A stretch of DNA of 6,432 bases, taken from positions 1 through 6,432 of the forward strand of contig JAJQET010000065.1 in the NCBI GenBank assembly GCA_021201515.1, given 5' to 3'. A program made the translations under genes and the position numbers. A model generated the notes under the pieces. The model saw only the letters and a list, made by a program, of their open reading frames with translations, did no database searches and was not told where the DNA came from. Shown one piece after another: positions 1-6,422 of the stretch (positions are counted from its first letter, which is position 1; every line of letters begins with the position of its first letter). This DNA is from Clostridiales bacterium. Lineage in GTDB: Bacteria > Bacillota > Clostridia > Oscillospirales > Oscillospiraceae.

Positions 1-361
1 GCTCACCGACCCCCTGTGGGCCGGGGGTCGGGGGCGCCCGCTCCAGAGGGGCCTGAAAGCGCACCTCCCCGTCCTCTATCGTCAGGGACAGGGTCCAGCG
101 GGTCAGGAGGGTGTTTTCCGCCTTCTCCAACCCGGAGGAGAAGTCCGCCTCCATCTGGCTGCCCTCCTCCCCGCAGGCCAGCAGCCATACCGGGAAGGTC
201 AGACGCCGCCCTGCGTTCTCCCCCTCCAGGGTCAGCCGTTCCGCCCCGCTGAGGAACAGCCCCAGGAGGCAAAACTGCCACATCCAATGCTCCCCGCCCA
301 GAGTGCGGACGATCAGCGTTTTTGGGGGGTGCGGCTCCTTTTTTCGGTTCTCCTGCTTCAT
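1..361 (-). CDS. Partial protein with a beta-rich module shared with the adjacent TagF-like transferase (C-terminus beyond the window)
   Basis: Only the first 120 residues are present and the frame is still open at the left edge. The start is ATG at 361, preceded by GAGGAAGG at 5-nt spacing; it lies 16 nt after the stop of the TagF-like gene, so the two are very probably co-transcribed. No signal peptide or clear membrane helix is visible. Residues 1-15 are charged and proline-containing (MKQENRKKEPHPPK). Residues about 43-98 alternate in a beta-strand pattern and contain FPV (56-58), EAD (71-73), AENTL (81-85) and W89. These match residues 386-441 of the TagF-like protein: 15 of 28 residues are identical without gaps from E71/E414 to G98/G441. 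I do not recognise a catalytic domain in the visible part. By inference it is another wall-polymer enzyme with the same accessory module, possibly a second glycerophosphotransferase or glycosyltransferase. The reading frame is well supported; the function is not. Confidence 0.8.
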   Translation of the reverse strand, partial: MKQENRKKEPHPPKTLIVRTLGGEHWMWQFCLLGLFLSGAERLTLEGENAGRRLTFPVWLLACGEEGSQMEADFSSGLEKAENTLLTRWTLSLTIEDGEVRFQAPLERAPPTPGPQGVGE

Positions 362-377
362 GTCGCCCTTCCTCACG

Positions 378-3300
378 TCACCAGCCCCGCTTCATGATTT
401 CCTGACAGATGCGCTGGCTGTTGTTTTTGTCCAAATACTCGTACAGACTGGGCCGCAGGGCGGCGTACCGCTCCGGCAGGGCGAAGCCGTTTTTGGCGTA
501 CTCCTCCAGCTTCGTCAGCAGGGCCTCCGGGGTCCGCACCTGGTCGCCGAACAGCTCGGTGTCAAGGTCGATATAGGAGCCGGTGGTCTCGTTGTACTGC
601 TCCACATCGAACTGGTAGAACAGCACCGGCTTCTTCTGATAGTACACGTCCCAGCAAACGCTGGAGTAGTCCGTCACCAACATCCTGCACTCCATCATCA
701 GCCGGTTCAGCGGGGCGGAGCCGAAGGGGATCATCTTCACCCGCAGGTTCCCGCTGATGGAGAACCGGGCCATATACTCCCGGAATTTCGGGTGGATATA
801 GAAGTCCAGATACAGGTCATACGCCTCCAGCAGCGCCTCCAGCCGGGGGTCGTTGATGAGGGACATATAGTTCTTATAGTAGTCACTGGCCACGAAGGCC
901 TCGTCTGTGACCTCCTCCAGCCAGTTCCGCCAGGTGGGCATCAGGAGGATGTGTTTTTCCGGGATGGGCCTGTCCTCCAGCACATCCCACCGGGCCAGGC
1001 CGGTGATGACCACGTTCTCCGGGGGATAGCCCTGGTGCTGGCAGATGATGTCATACTCCCGCCGGTTGGAGGTGATGAACAGGTCGGCGGAGTTGACGGT
1101 TTTCCAGAAAAAGTTCACCTTTTTCAGGGCGATGACCCCGTGCTGGAGGAACACCAGCTTCTTCCCGTGGTTGATGCGGGGGAGGATGATGCTCTCCTTG
1201 GCCCGCCAGGCGTAGGCGTGGGCCTTGGAGTCGCTGGAGATCAGCAGCCGGGCGGCCAGGATATAGACCATATGCTTCAGGCTCATGAACTGAATGACGT
1301 GGTCCCTGTAGGGCAGCAGCCGCTCCCGGTAGTCGGGCTGGCGTTTGTCAATGATGAAGTAGATGTTCCGGTTCATCTTCTGCTCCATGCCATGCTCCAT
1401 GCAGTAGCGGAAGAAGTAGAAGCCGTTGTCCTGGGCCATGCTGCCGTACTTCTCATAGCACAGGAAGATGTGCTTGTGGGCCAGCTGGCGGCGCAGCAGG
1501 ATGCTCAGCACCAGGGCGAAGCGCTCCTTCACCCGGAACAGGAAGCCGCAGTAGGGGCTGTAAGCCTGACAGACCAGGGCAAAGCTCTTATCCAGCGTCT
1601 TGTACAGGGAGACGCTCATATCCTCCTCCTGACGGTAGCTGTTGGAGTGAAAGAACCGCTCCAGCTGGGTGCCGACGCGGTCGGCCACCTGGCGCGCCTG
1701 CTTCTCCAGCCGGTACAGGGAGCTGTCCTGGTCCTTACACCAGAACCGTTCCCCCTCCTGCGGGAGGGTGATGCGGGCGGTATAGGCCACGCCGTCCCGG
1801 CCCCGGAATACGGTGCGGATGTCCCAGTACAGGGGGGTAAATTCCAGTTGGGACAGGTCAAAGTCAGCGGTGAGCTCAGTGTATTCCTTCCGCTTCCTCA
1901 CGCTTTTGGCGGGGAAGAAGAACACCTGCCGGTCCTTTTCCTGCCGGTAGCGGTAGACCAGCGCGAAGGACTCCCACGCCCCCAGCACGTTGTTGGGGCA
2001 CCGCACCCGCAGCTTTAACCGGGTGCCCCGGAGCTTTTGCAGCTCCGTCCGGCAGAGAATCTGCCGCTCGTAGCGGCGCATCTGGTCCCCCAGGGCCAGA
2101 GAACAGTCCCCGTTCCGGGGGCAGCAAATCAGGGCCTCCAGAGTCTGCCCCTCCAGCTGGCAGACGCCGAAGGGCAGTCCGCAGAGGGAGAGGGGGCCCT
2201 GCCACCGCTCCTCGGCGTCGGTGACAAAGGGGACCGTCCCGGCGGCGATCTGCAGCCCCACGTCTCCAAAGGCCCGGCCCCGGCGGATGGCCAACCGCAG
2301 ACGCCACAGGGTGGGCAGGGTGTTTTCCGCCAGACCGGGCAGGGCGGAGCAGTCCGCCTCCAGCAACCCGGCCTCCCCATCCACCACAGCCACGGGGAAT
2401 CGCAGGGTGCCGTCCTTCCCCACCCCCACCGCCTGGAGCATCAGCTCGGTGTCCCTGTCCAGGGGCAGGTTGGCCACGGAGAACCGCCACCGCCAGTTCC
2501 TCCCCCCTCTGTCCCGGAGGAACAGGCTGCCCATAGGCTGGAGGCAGCCCTGCTCCAGGGCCTCCTCCAGGGTGTCCGCCTCCGCCTGCTGGCACAGATA
2601 GGGGGGATGCTCGCCCACGGACAGGGTCAGGAGGCCCGGCTCGCTGATTTGCAGGCCGTAGCACAGGGGCCCGGTTGTCAGCCTCCCGCCGTTGGACAGG
2701 TCGCCCATGCGCTGAAGGCTGTCCTCGTCCACGATACACAGGGGAACGTGGTATACCTTTCCGTCTCCGGCCTCGTACACGCCGGAGATGCGCCACGGCT
2801 CCCCGTCCGACGGCAGGGTGGGCAGGGGGAGTTCCCCCCAGCATGGCTCCAAAATCCGGCCGATGAGCCGGGGATTTTCCTTTTGGATAAACAGGGCGCG
2901 GCCCTTCTGTACGGGGAAAACCGTCTGCCCCGCCTCGCTGCCGGAGGCCCGGTGCACGGAGATGCCCCGTAGCCCCGGTGCGCCCTCCGGCGCGATGGTG
3001 GCGAGCAGGAGCCGCCCATGGCGCAGCTCCATCCAGTCAATGCCGTAGCGGAGCTGATTCCAATACCGCAGGCTCCGGGGGATGGCCTCCAGCACCAGGT
3101 TCACCTGCCTGCGCTCCCCCTGGACGAAGTGGGGCAATGCCTCATAGTCTACCCCCTCCAGAGAAAAAGCAGCCGCCGGTCCGCCCCAGACCGCCCGGCT
3201 GTCCGTCAGGCAGGGGCAGAGCTGTTCCCGCTCCAGCACAGGCAGAAACCGGTCCCCCCGGAGGGGGCAGATGACCAGCCCTTTGCCCTTTTTCCGGGCG

Positions 3301-3599
3301 AAGGACAAGGAGAGGGCCTCCCGCTCCGCCCCTTCCAGGTACAATTCGTCAATGCCGGTCAGGTCAGCGGTCAGCAGGTTCCCCTCCACCGACGCGGGGG
3401 CGTACCAGTGGGCCGTTTCCCCCTGGTTGGACAGGCGGAGGTAGTGGGCCTCCCCCTCCGGGAAGGCTCCGCCCATGCGGCGGAGGGTCAGGCGAAGGGG
3501 TTCCCCCGGCGCGGGGGGGACAAGTTCCACCTGCAATGCGCCTTCCGTGGCCGTGACAGGCAGCGGGAGGGATTGCAGGGTAGTGTTTGGATGGGGCAT
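378..3599 (-). CDS. CDP-glycerol glycerophosphotransferase family protein (TagF/TarF-like) with a long beta-rich N-terminal region
   Basis: A 1073-residue protein. Residues about 708-1070 form a Glyphos_transf (GT-B fold) domain, which in TagF/TarF enzymes moves glycerol phosphate from CDP-glycerol onto a teichoic acid chain at the inner membrane face. Visible family motifs are EKYGSMAQDNG (from 717), LQHG with H820, the TSNRREYD block (843-850), PPENVVITGLARWD (859-872), PTWR (888-891), IHPKF with H936, and VTDYSS (975-980). H820 and H936 fit the two histidines known to be essential in TagF. Residues 1-640 are beta-rich and hold at least two related modules (about 369-451 and 526-610), perhaps also one at 35-112; typical TagF is about 720-750 residues, so this is a large extension. 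The start was chosen at ATG 3599 because GAGGAA sits 5 nt upstream; an open frame continues 113 codons further, but through intergenic repeats and the kinase end. No membrane helix is evident. The exact polymer is unknown; a role in a capsule or other phosphopolymer is possible. Confidence 0.9.
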   Translation of the reverse strand: MPHPNTTLQSLPLPVTATEGALQVELVPPAPGEPLRLTLRRMGGAFPEGEAHYLRLSNQGETAHWYAPASVEGNLLTADLTGIDELYLEGAEREALSLSFARKKGKGLVICPLRGDRFLPVLEREQLCPCLTDSRAVWGGPAAAFSLEGVDYEALPHFVQGERRQVNLVLEAIPRSLRYWNQLRYGIDWMELRHGRLLLATIAPEGAPGLRGISVHRASGSEAGQTVFPVQKGRALFIQKENPRLIGRILEPCWGELPLPTLPSDGEPWRISGVYEAGDGKVYHVPLCIVDEDSLQRMGDLSNGGRLTTGPLCYGLQISEPGLLTLSVGEHPPYLCQQAEADTLEEALEQGCLQPMGSLFLRDRGGRNWRWRFSVANLPLDRDTELMLQAVGVGKDGTLRFPVAVVDGEAGLLEADCSALPGLAENTLPTLWRLRLAIRRGRAFGDVGLQIAAGTVPFVTDAEERWQGPLSLCGLPFGVCQLEGQTLEALICCPRNGDCSLALGDQMRRYERQILCRTELQKLRGTRLKLRVRCPNNVLGAWESFALVYRYRQEKDRQVFFFPAKSVRKRKEYTELTADFDLSQLEFTPLYWDIRTVFRGRDGVAYTARITLPQEGERFWCKDQDSSLYRLEKQARQVADRVGTQLERFFHSNSYRQEEDMSVSLYKTLDKSFALVCQAYSPYCGFLFRVKERFALVLSILLRRQLAHKHIFLCYEKYGSMAQDNGFYFFRYCMEHGMEQKMNRNIYFIIDKRQPDYRERLLPYRDHVIQFMSLKHMVYILAARLLISSDSKAHAYAWRAKESIILPRINHGKKLVFLQHGVIALKKVNFFWKTVNSADLFITSNRREYDIICQHQGYPPENVVITGLARWDVLEDRPIPEKHILLMPTWRNWLEEVTDEAFVASDYYKNYMSLINDPRLEALLEAYDLYLDFYIHPKFREYMARFSISGNLRVKMIPFGSAPLNRLMMECRMLVTDYSSVCWDVYYQKKPVLFYQFDVEQYNETTGSYIDLDTELFGDQVRTPEALLTKLEEYAKNGFALPERYAALRPSLYEYLDKNNSQRICQEIMKRGW

Positions 3600-3604
3600 G
3601 GTGG

Positions 3605-3610
3605 TTCCTC
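3605..3610 (-). promoter_or_regulatory. Ribosome binding site that fixes the start of the TagF-like gene
   Basis: GAGGAA on the minus strand lies 5 nt before the ATG at 3599. It favours this start over the in-frame ATG at 3938, whose extra 113 codons would be translated from the palindromic repeats and from the end of the kinase gene in another frame. Confidence 0.75.
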
Positions 3611-3658
3611 GTTTCTTTCGGGTGGATGCGGGAGGGCCTGCCGAACTGGCAGCAGATT

Positions 3659-3721
3659 GTGAAGCCTGAATTTTCGCTTTTTTGTAGTAGAACGTGAAGC
3701 CTAAATCTTCACTTTTTGTAG
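3659..3721 (+). repeat. Two tandem hairpin-plus-T-run units (28-29 bp direct repeat, period 35)
   Basis: Copy 1 is at 3659-3687 and copy 2 at 3694-3721. Both begin GTGAAGCCT and end with a T run then GTAG; they differ by three substitutions and one T. On the plus strand copy 2 folds as GTGAAG (3694-3699), a 7-nt loop, and CTTCAC (3707-3712), then five T. Copy 1 folds as GTGAAG (3659-3664), a 7-nt loop, and TTTCGC (3672-3677) with two G-U wobbles, then six T. Both resemble short intrinsic terminators for plus-strand transcripts, antisense to the flanking genes. The 6-bp stems are weak, so terminator activity is inference; the direct repeat itself is plain. Confidence 0.7.
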
Positions 3722-3785
3722 GGGTGGCCCTTGGCCGCCCAGGGCAAGCAGTCGGTTCCAGCGGGCGGCCAAGGGCCGCCCCTAC
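3718..3785. repeat. 68-bp nested palindromic intergenic element (23-bp arms)
   Basis: The left arm 3718-3740 and right arm 3763-3785 are reverse complements over 23 bp with a single difference (T3725 against G3778, a G-U pair in plus-strand RNA), around a 22-nt loop. Each arm is itself a palindrome: GGGCGGCC-AAG-GGCCGCCC at 3763-3781, and the matching 8-3-8 structure at 3722-3740. The outer ends read GTAG...CTAC. No T run follows on either strand, so it is not a standard intrinsic terminator. The design resembles REP/BIME or MITE-like dispersed palindromes. I infer a repeat family that should recur in the genome; one copy cannot prove that. It sits in the 236-nt gap between the kinase and the TagF-like gene and could affect read-through or mRNA stability. 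Confidence 0.8.
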
Positions 3786-3835
3786 ACAAGAAGCTACGAA
3801 AGCGGGCACAGAGGGGTAAAGAATTTGGATATAAC

Positions 3836-5134
3836 TCACTCCGCGGTCGCTGTCCCCCGCGGCTCCGCCGCCGGGGCCTTGGCACGGGGCAGGCTGACAA
3901 AGAAGCGGGTGCCCTCCGCGTCGTCGGAGGCGGCCCATATTTTGCCGCCATGCTCCTGGGCGATGGTGCGGGCGATGGGCAGCCCCAGGCCGAAGCCCTC
4001 GCTGGTGCGGGCCTGGTCGGCCCGGTAAAACCGTTCAAAAATCCGCTCCAGCTGATCCGGCGGGATAGGCTCCCCCTGATTGCGCACCTCAAGGCGGACC
4101 CGCTTGGCCCCCTCCGGGGCCAGGAACACCTGTACGTCGCTGTTCTGGGCGGCGTACTTCCGGGCGTTGTCCAGCAGAATCTCCAGCAGCCGCTTCAGCT
4201 TGCCCTGGTCGCCGGAGACGTACAGGTCCGGGGTCAGCTCCGACTCCAGCAGATGACCGCTCTCAAAGAGGGCCGCCTCAAACTGGAGCAGGGTGTCCTC
4301 CACCAGGTCGCTGAGGTTCAGCAGCTCGTGAGGGGCGGCCTTGGACTCGTTAGCGTCGCTGCGGGCCAGCACCAGCAGCTCCTCCACCAGCTCCTTCATC
4401 TGGAGGGAGCTGGCCTGAATGTTCTCCAGCCAGCGCCGCTCCTTCTCCGTCATGGCGGTGCTGTGCTTCTCCATCATGTCGGCGCTGGACAGCACCACCG
4501 TCAGGGGGGTTTTCAGCTCATGGCTGGCGTCGGCTACAAACTGCCGCTGCTGCTGCCAGCTTTGCTCCACCGGCCGCACCGCCCAACGGGCCAGCAGGAT
4601 GCTGATGACAAAGAAAGCAGCCAGGGCGGCCAGAGACATAAGCATGGTGTTCTGCACCACGCTGCGGATGGTGCTCTCCTCCTGGCTGATGTCGGCAAAG
4701 GCCAGCCGCCAGCCGGAGACGGTGGAGGAACGCAGGTAGCGGAGGCTGTAATCCCGCAGAACGCCGCTGGTCTCCTCCTGCTCCAGGCACAGATTGACCA
4801 CCTCCTGAATGGTGTCCTCATCCAGGTCATAAAACTGGTTGGTCACCACCACAGCCTGCCCCGTGGCCAGGACGGACACGGTGAAGTAGGGCAGGGAGAC
4901 GCTGCCCCCATCGTCGGTAAACCGGCCAAAGCCCTCCTGCTCCTGCTCCTTGCCCAGGGTGAACATGGGCATCCCGTCCTGCATGATGACCTGATTCAGG
5001 AGGTCAACGCTGTCCTCCCGCAGGCTGTCAGAGACAGAGACGATGAAGAACGTGCCAATAAACACCAGCATGGCCGTGACGATCAGCATATTGATCAGCA
5101 CGAACTTCCACCGCAGCTTTCCGATCACGCTCAT
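3836..5134 (-). CDS. Membrane sensor histidine kinase
   Basis: A 432-residue kinase that should autophosphorylate on a histidine and pass the phosphate to the response regulator encoded just upstream. Order of parts: short basic N-terminus, membrane helix 1 (about 10-34), an external sensor region (about 35-163) that I cannot assign to a known fold, membrane helix 2 (about 164-182), an H box SHELKTP with H205, the N box LLDNARKYA with N323, a G1-like NQGEPI (352-357), the F box IFERFYR (365-371), and the G2 box GFGLGLPIA (380-388). Only about 22 residues separate helix 2 from H205, too few for a complete HAMP linker. The G1 motif has Asn where the usual DxG has Asp, a variant I believe is found in active kinases too. 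The ATG overlaps the regulator's TGA by 4 nt, indicating translational coupling; a weak GGAAG lies 7 nt upstream. The signal is unknown. Confidence 0.96.
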   Translation of the reverse strand: MSVIGKLRWKFVLINMLIVTAMLVFIGTFFIVSVSDSLREDSVDLLNQVIMQDGMPMFTLGKEQEQEGFGRFTDDGGSVSLPYFTVSVLATGQAVVVTNQFYDLDEDTIQEVVNLCLEQEETSGVLRDYSLRYLRSSTVSGWRLAFADISQEESTIRSVVQNTMLMSLAALAAFFVISILLARWAVRPVEQSWQQQRQFVADASHELKTPLTVVLSSADMMEKHSTAMTEKERRWLENIQASSLQMKELVEELLVLARSDANESKAAPHELLNLSDLVEDTLLQFEAALFESGHLLESELTPDLYVSGDQGKLKRLLEILLDNARKYAAQNSDVQVFLAPEGAKRVRLEVRNQGEPIPPDQLERIFERFYRADQARTSEGFGLGLPIARTIAQEHGGKIWAASDDAEGTRFFVSLPRAKAPAAEPRGTATAE

Positions 5135-5808
5135 GGCTTCACTTCCAGATGATACCCCAGCATCCGCAGGGTCTTGATGGAGACGTTGCTCTTCAAATGG
5201 GCCAGCTTCTTCCGGAGGAAGGAGATATAGACCTCCACGTTGTTGTCCTCGGCGTTGGACTCGTAGCCCCAGACCGACAGGAGCAGGGATTCCTTGGTCA
5301 CCACCCAGTCCCCGTTGGACATCAGCTTGCCCATGATTTCAAATTCCTTCCGGCTGAGGCGCACCGACCGCTCCCCGCGCACCAGCAGGCAGGAGCTGAG
5401 CTCCAGCCGCAGGTCCCCATAGGTGATGACGTTGCTTTCGCCGCCATCGGACTGGCGGCGGGTGATGGCCCGGATGCAGGCCATCAGCTCCTCGGAGTCG
5501 AAGGGCTTGGTCAGGTAGTAGTCCGCGCCGCAGTCCAGGCCGGATACCCGGTCGGTGACCTCCGTCCGGGCGGTAAGCATCAGCACCGGGGTGCGGTTCC
5601 CCGCCTGCCGCAGCCGCCGCACCACGGTGAAGCCGTCCATCCCCGGCAGCATCACGTCCAGGATGATGGCGTCGTAAATGCCGGACAGGGCGTTGTCCAG
5701 CCCCTCCTCCCCGTTATGGCAGAGGTCGGCGGTGAAGTGATGGGCCTCCATCAGATCTCCCAACGTTTGGGCCAGACGTTTTTCATCTTCCACAATCAGA
5801 ATACGCAT
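5131..5808 (-). CDS. OmpR/PhoB-family response regulator
   Basis: A 225-residue DNA-binding regulator of normal family length. The receiver domain (1-118) has the acidic pocket E7-D8, the phosphoacceptor D51 in LDVMLPGMDG, the switch residue T79, and K101 in the LTKPF motif. The winged helix-turn-helix domain (about 126-225) includes LSRKEFEIM (151-159), the recognition-helix region NNVEVYISFLRKKL (189-202) and a C-terminal wing around RMLGYHLE (215-222). All key residues are present, so it should be a working transcription factor activated by the kinase encoded directly downstream. The start is well supported: AAAAGGAG at 5815-5822 lies 6 nt before the ATG. Its own promoter is at 5869-5897. 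Targets cannot be read from the sequence; the facing promoter region and the TagF-like gene downstream are candidates. It is too generic for a gene symbol. Confidence 0.97.
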   Translation of the reverse strand: MRILIVEDEKRLAQTLGDLMEAHHFTADLCHNGEEGLDNALSGIYDAIILDVMLPGMDGFTVVRRLRQAGNRTPVLMLTARTEVTDRVSGLDCGADYYLTKPFDSEELMACIRAITRRQSDGGESNVITYGDLRLELSSCLLVRGERSVRLSRKEFEIMGKLMSNGDWVVTKESLLLSVWGYESNAEDNNVEVYISFLRKKLAHLKSNVSIKTLRMLGYHLEVKP

Positions 5809-5868
5809 AAGCTGCTCCTTTTCGCTTAAGTCGGTTGCGGGGCTCGGCTATACCCCCATGATACTCCT

Positions 5869-5897
5869 ATTTTAGCGCGAATGGAGGCAAAAAGCAA
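5869..5897 (-). promoter_or_regulatory. Sigma-A-type promoter for the response regulator and kinase genes
   Basis: On the minus strand, -35 TTGCTT (5892-5897) and -10 TAAAAT (5869-5874) are separated by exactly 17 nt. Transcription would start near 5862 and give a leader of about 54 nt before the regulator ATG. The -10 box and the start region (5858-5874) are nearly the same as in the opposing promoter at 5940-5968. Confidence 0.7.
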
Positions 5898-5939
5898 CAG
5901 GAAGTGGAGAAATCGTCCCCTCTTGCCGGGAAAAAGGAG

Positions 5940-5968
5940 TGGAAAAGCCGGGGCGGCTCTGCTATAAT
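5940..5968 (+). promoter_or_regulatory. Sigma-A-type promoter for the small membrane-protein gene
   Basis: A perfect -10 TATAAT (5963-5968) follows a 4/6 match to the -35 consensus, TGGAAA (5940-5945), at 17-nt spacing. Transcription would start near 5975, about 37 nt before the ATG at 6012. The short leader contains a perfect 10-bp palindrome, CCCGGCCGGG (5985-5994), directly next to the ribosome binding site, which might limit ribosome access. Confidence 0.65.
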
Positions 5969-5994
5969 AGGGTATCATATCCGGCCCGGCCGGG

Positions 5995-6001
5995 AAAGGA
6001 G
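5995..6001 (+). promoter_or_regulatory. Ribosome binding site for the small membrane protein
   Basis: AAAGGAG is 10 nt before the ATG at 6012 and only 3 nt before another ATG at 6005 in a different frame. The 3-nt spacing is too short for normal initiation, which favours 6012; the protein from 6012 also has the sensible membrane topology. Confidence 0.65.
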
Positions 6002-6011
6002 TGCATGGCGG

Positions 6012-6254
6012 ATGAAACCGGAACAAAAACGATGGTATCACAACGCCTCTCGCATTTTCGCCATTGTGTGCGGTATTTTGACGGTAATGCTGTTGCTGGG
6101 CGTGTGGTTCTGTATTCAGGACTGGCAGGAGGCCCTGGCCGCCGGGGAGGACTACGCCCTGGCCTATATGCTGACCCAGGGGGCGGCGGTGTGCGGAATC
6201 CCCGCCGTGATCTCCGGGGGGCTGGCGGTGCGGTTTCGGAAGAAGTCGATGTAG
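6012..6254 (+). CDS. Small two-helix membrane protein, function unknown
   Basis: An 80-residue protein that I do not recognise. A basic N-terminus (MKPEQKRWYHNASR) precedes hydrophobic helix 1 (about 13-36), an acidic loop (about 37-48, DWQEALAAGEDY), hydrophobic helix 2 (about 49-72) and a basic tail (RFRKKSM). By the positive-inside rule both ends are cytoplasmic and the acidic loop is outside, a simple hairpin. The start at 6012 is preferred over an in-frame upstream ATG at 5904, which lies before the promoter -10 box and would add residues with no membrane-protein character. The gene is divergent from the response regulator and has its own promoter with a shared start-region sequence, so joint regulation, or a small accessory role for the sensor kinase, is possible but unproven. 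The frame is supported by promoter, ribosome site and topology together. Confidence 0.75.
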   Translation: MKPEQKRWYHNASRIFAIVCGILTVMLLLGVWFCIQDWQEALAAGEDYALAYMLTQGAAVCGIPAVISGGLAVRFRKKSM

Positions 6255-6345
6255 GTGCAACGTTCTTTCTTGTCTACGGGGCTGTTCGTTCCTTAGATGA
6301 GGATACTGGAAGGAAAAAGAGCGTTTGCCCTTGCCAGGGCATGGC

Positions 6346-6375
6346 CTACTTTTCTCGCTCCGCCGAGAAAAGTAG
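6346..6375. repeat. Perfect 12-bp hairpin with 6-nt loop downstream of the small membrane-protein gene
   Basis: CTACTTTTCTCG (6346-6357) and CGAGAAAAGTAG (6364-6375) are exact reverse complements around a 6-nt loop. A smaller hairpin, GCCCT-TGCC-AGGGC, lies just before it (6327-6340). No T run follows on either strand, so a classical terminator is unlikely. From memory, similar AGAAAAGTAG palindromes are common between genes of gut Clostridia; this is not checked. Confidence 0.7.
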
Positions 6376-6391
6376 CAAAAGAGGGCGGCTC

Positions 6392-6422
6392 AGGGAGGAG
6401 CTTCGGGGCCTCGCTCCTCCCT
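6392..6422. repeat. Perfect 10-bp inverted repeat near the right edge
   Basis: AGGGAGGAGC (6392-6401) and GCTCCTCCCT (6413-6422) are exact reverse complements around an 11-nt loop. With the hairpin at 6346-6375 it makes 6255-6432 a string of secondary structures with no gene that I can support; an open frame crosses part of it but has no ribosome site of its own and no recognisable protein. Confidence 0.65.

Noticed and set aside
111..2018. 635-codon open frame on the plus strand
   Set aside because: It is antisense to the TagF-like gene; the long open frame is a GC-rich codon-bias effect. The product is repetitive Val/Gln/His/Leu-rich with no domain.
3670..3698. Possible promoter for the TagF-like gene on the minus strand (TTCACG, 17 nt, GAAAAT)
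   Set aside because: Both boxes match only 4 of 6 and lie wholly inside the tandem repeat block, so chance is likely; transcript-start mapping near 3663 would decide.
3718..3785. Intrinsic terminator after the kinase gene
   Set aside because: The stem is strong, but neither strand has a T run after it; on the minus strand it is followed by CTACAAAAAG.
3718..3785. CRISPR-like or attachment-site repeat
   Set aside because: There is one palindromic unit only, with no regular spacers and no integrase or cas gene.
3600..3938. 113-codon N-terminal extension of the TagF-like protein from an ATG at 3938
   Set aside because: It is translated from intergenic repeats and from the end of the kinase gene in another frame, has low-complexity Gly/Arg/Pro-rich composition, and lacks a good ribosome site, while the ATG at 3599 has GAGGAA at 5 nt.
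3731..5152. 473-codon open frame on the plus strand
   Set aside because: It is antisense to the histidine kinase, has the same artefact composition, and runs through the palindromic repeat.
5904..6011. Upstream in-frame start for the small membrane protein
   Set aside because: The start at 5904 precedes the TATAAT at 5963-5968 and so would not be in that transcript; the added residues look non-coding.
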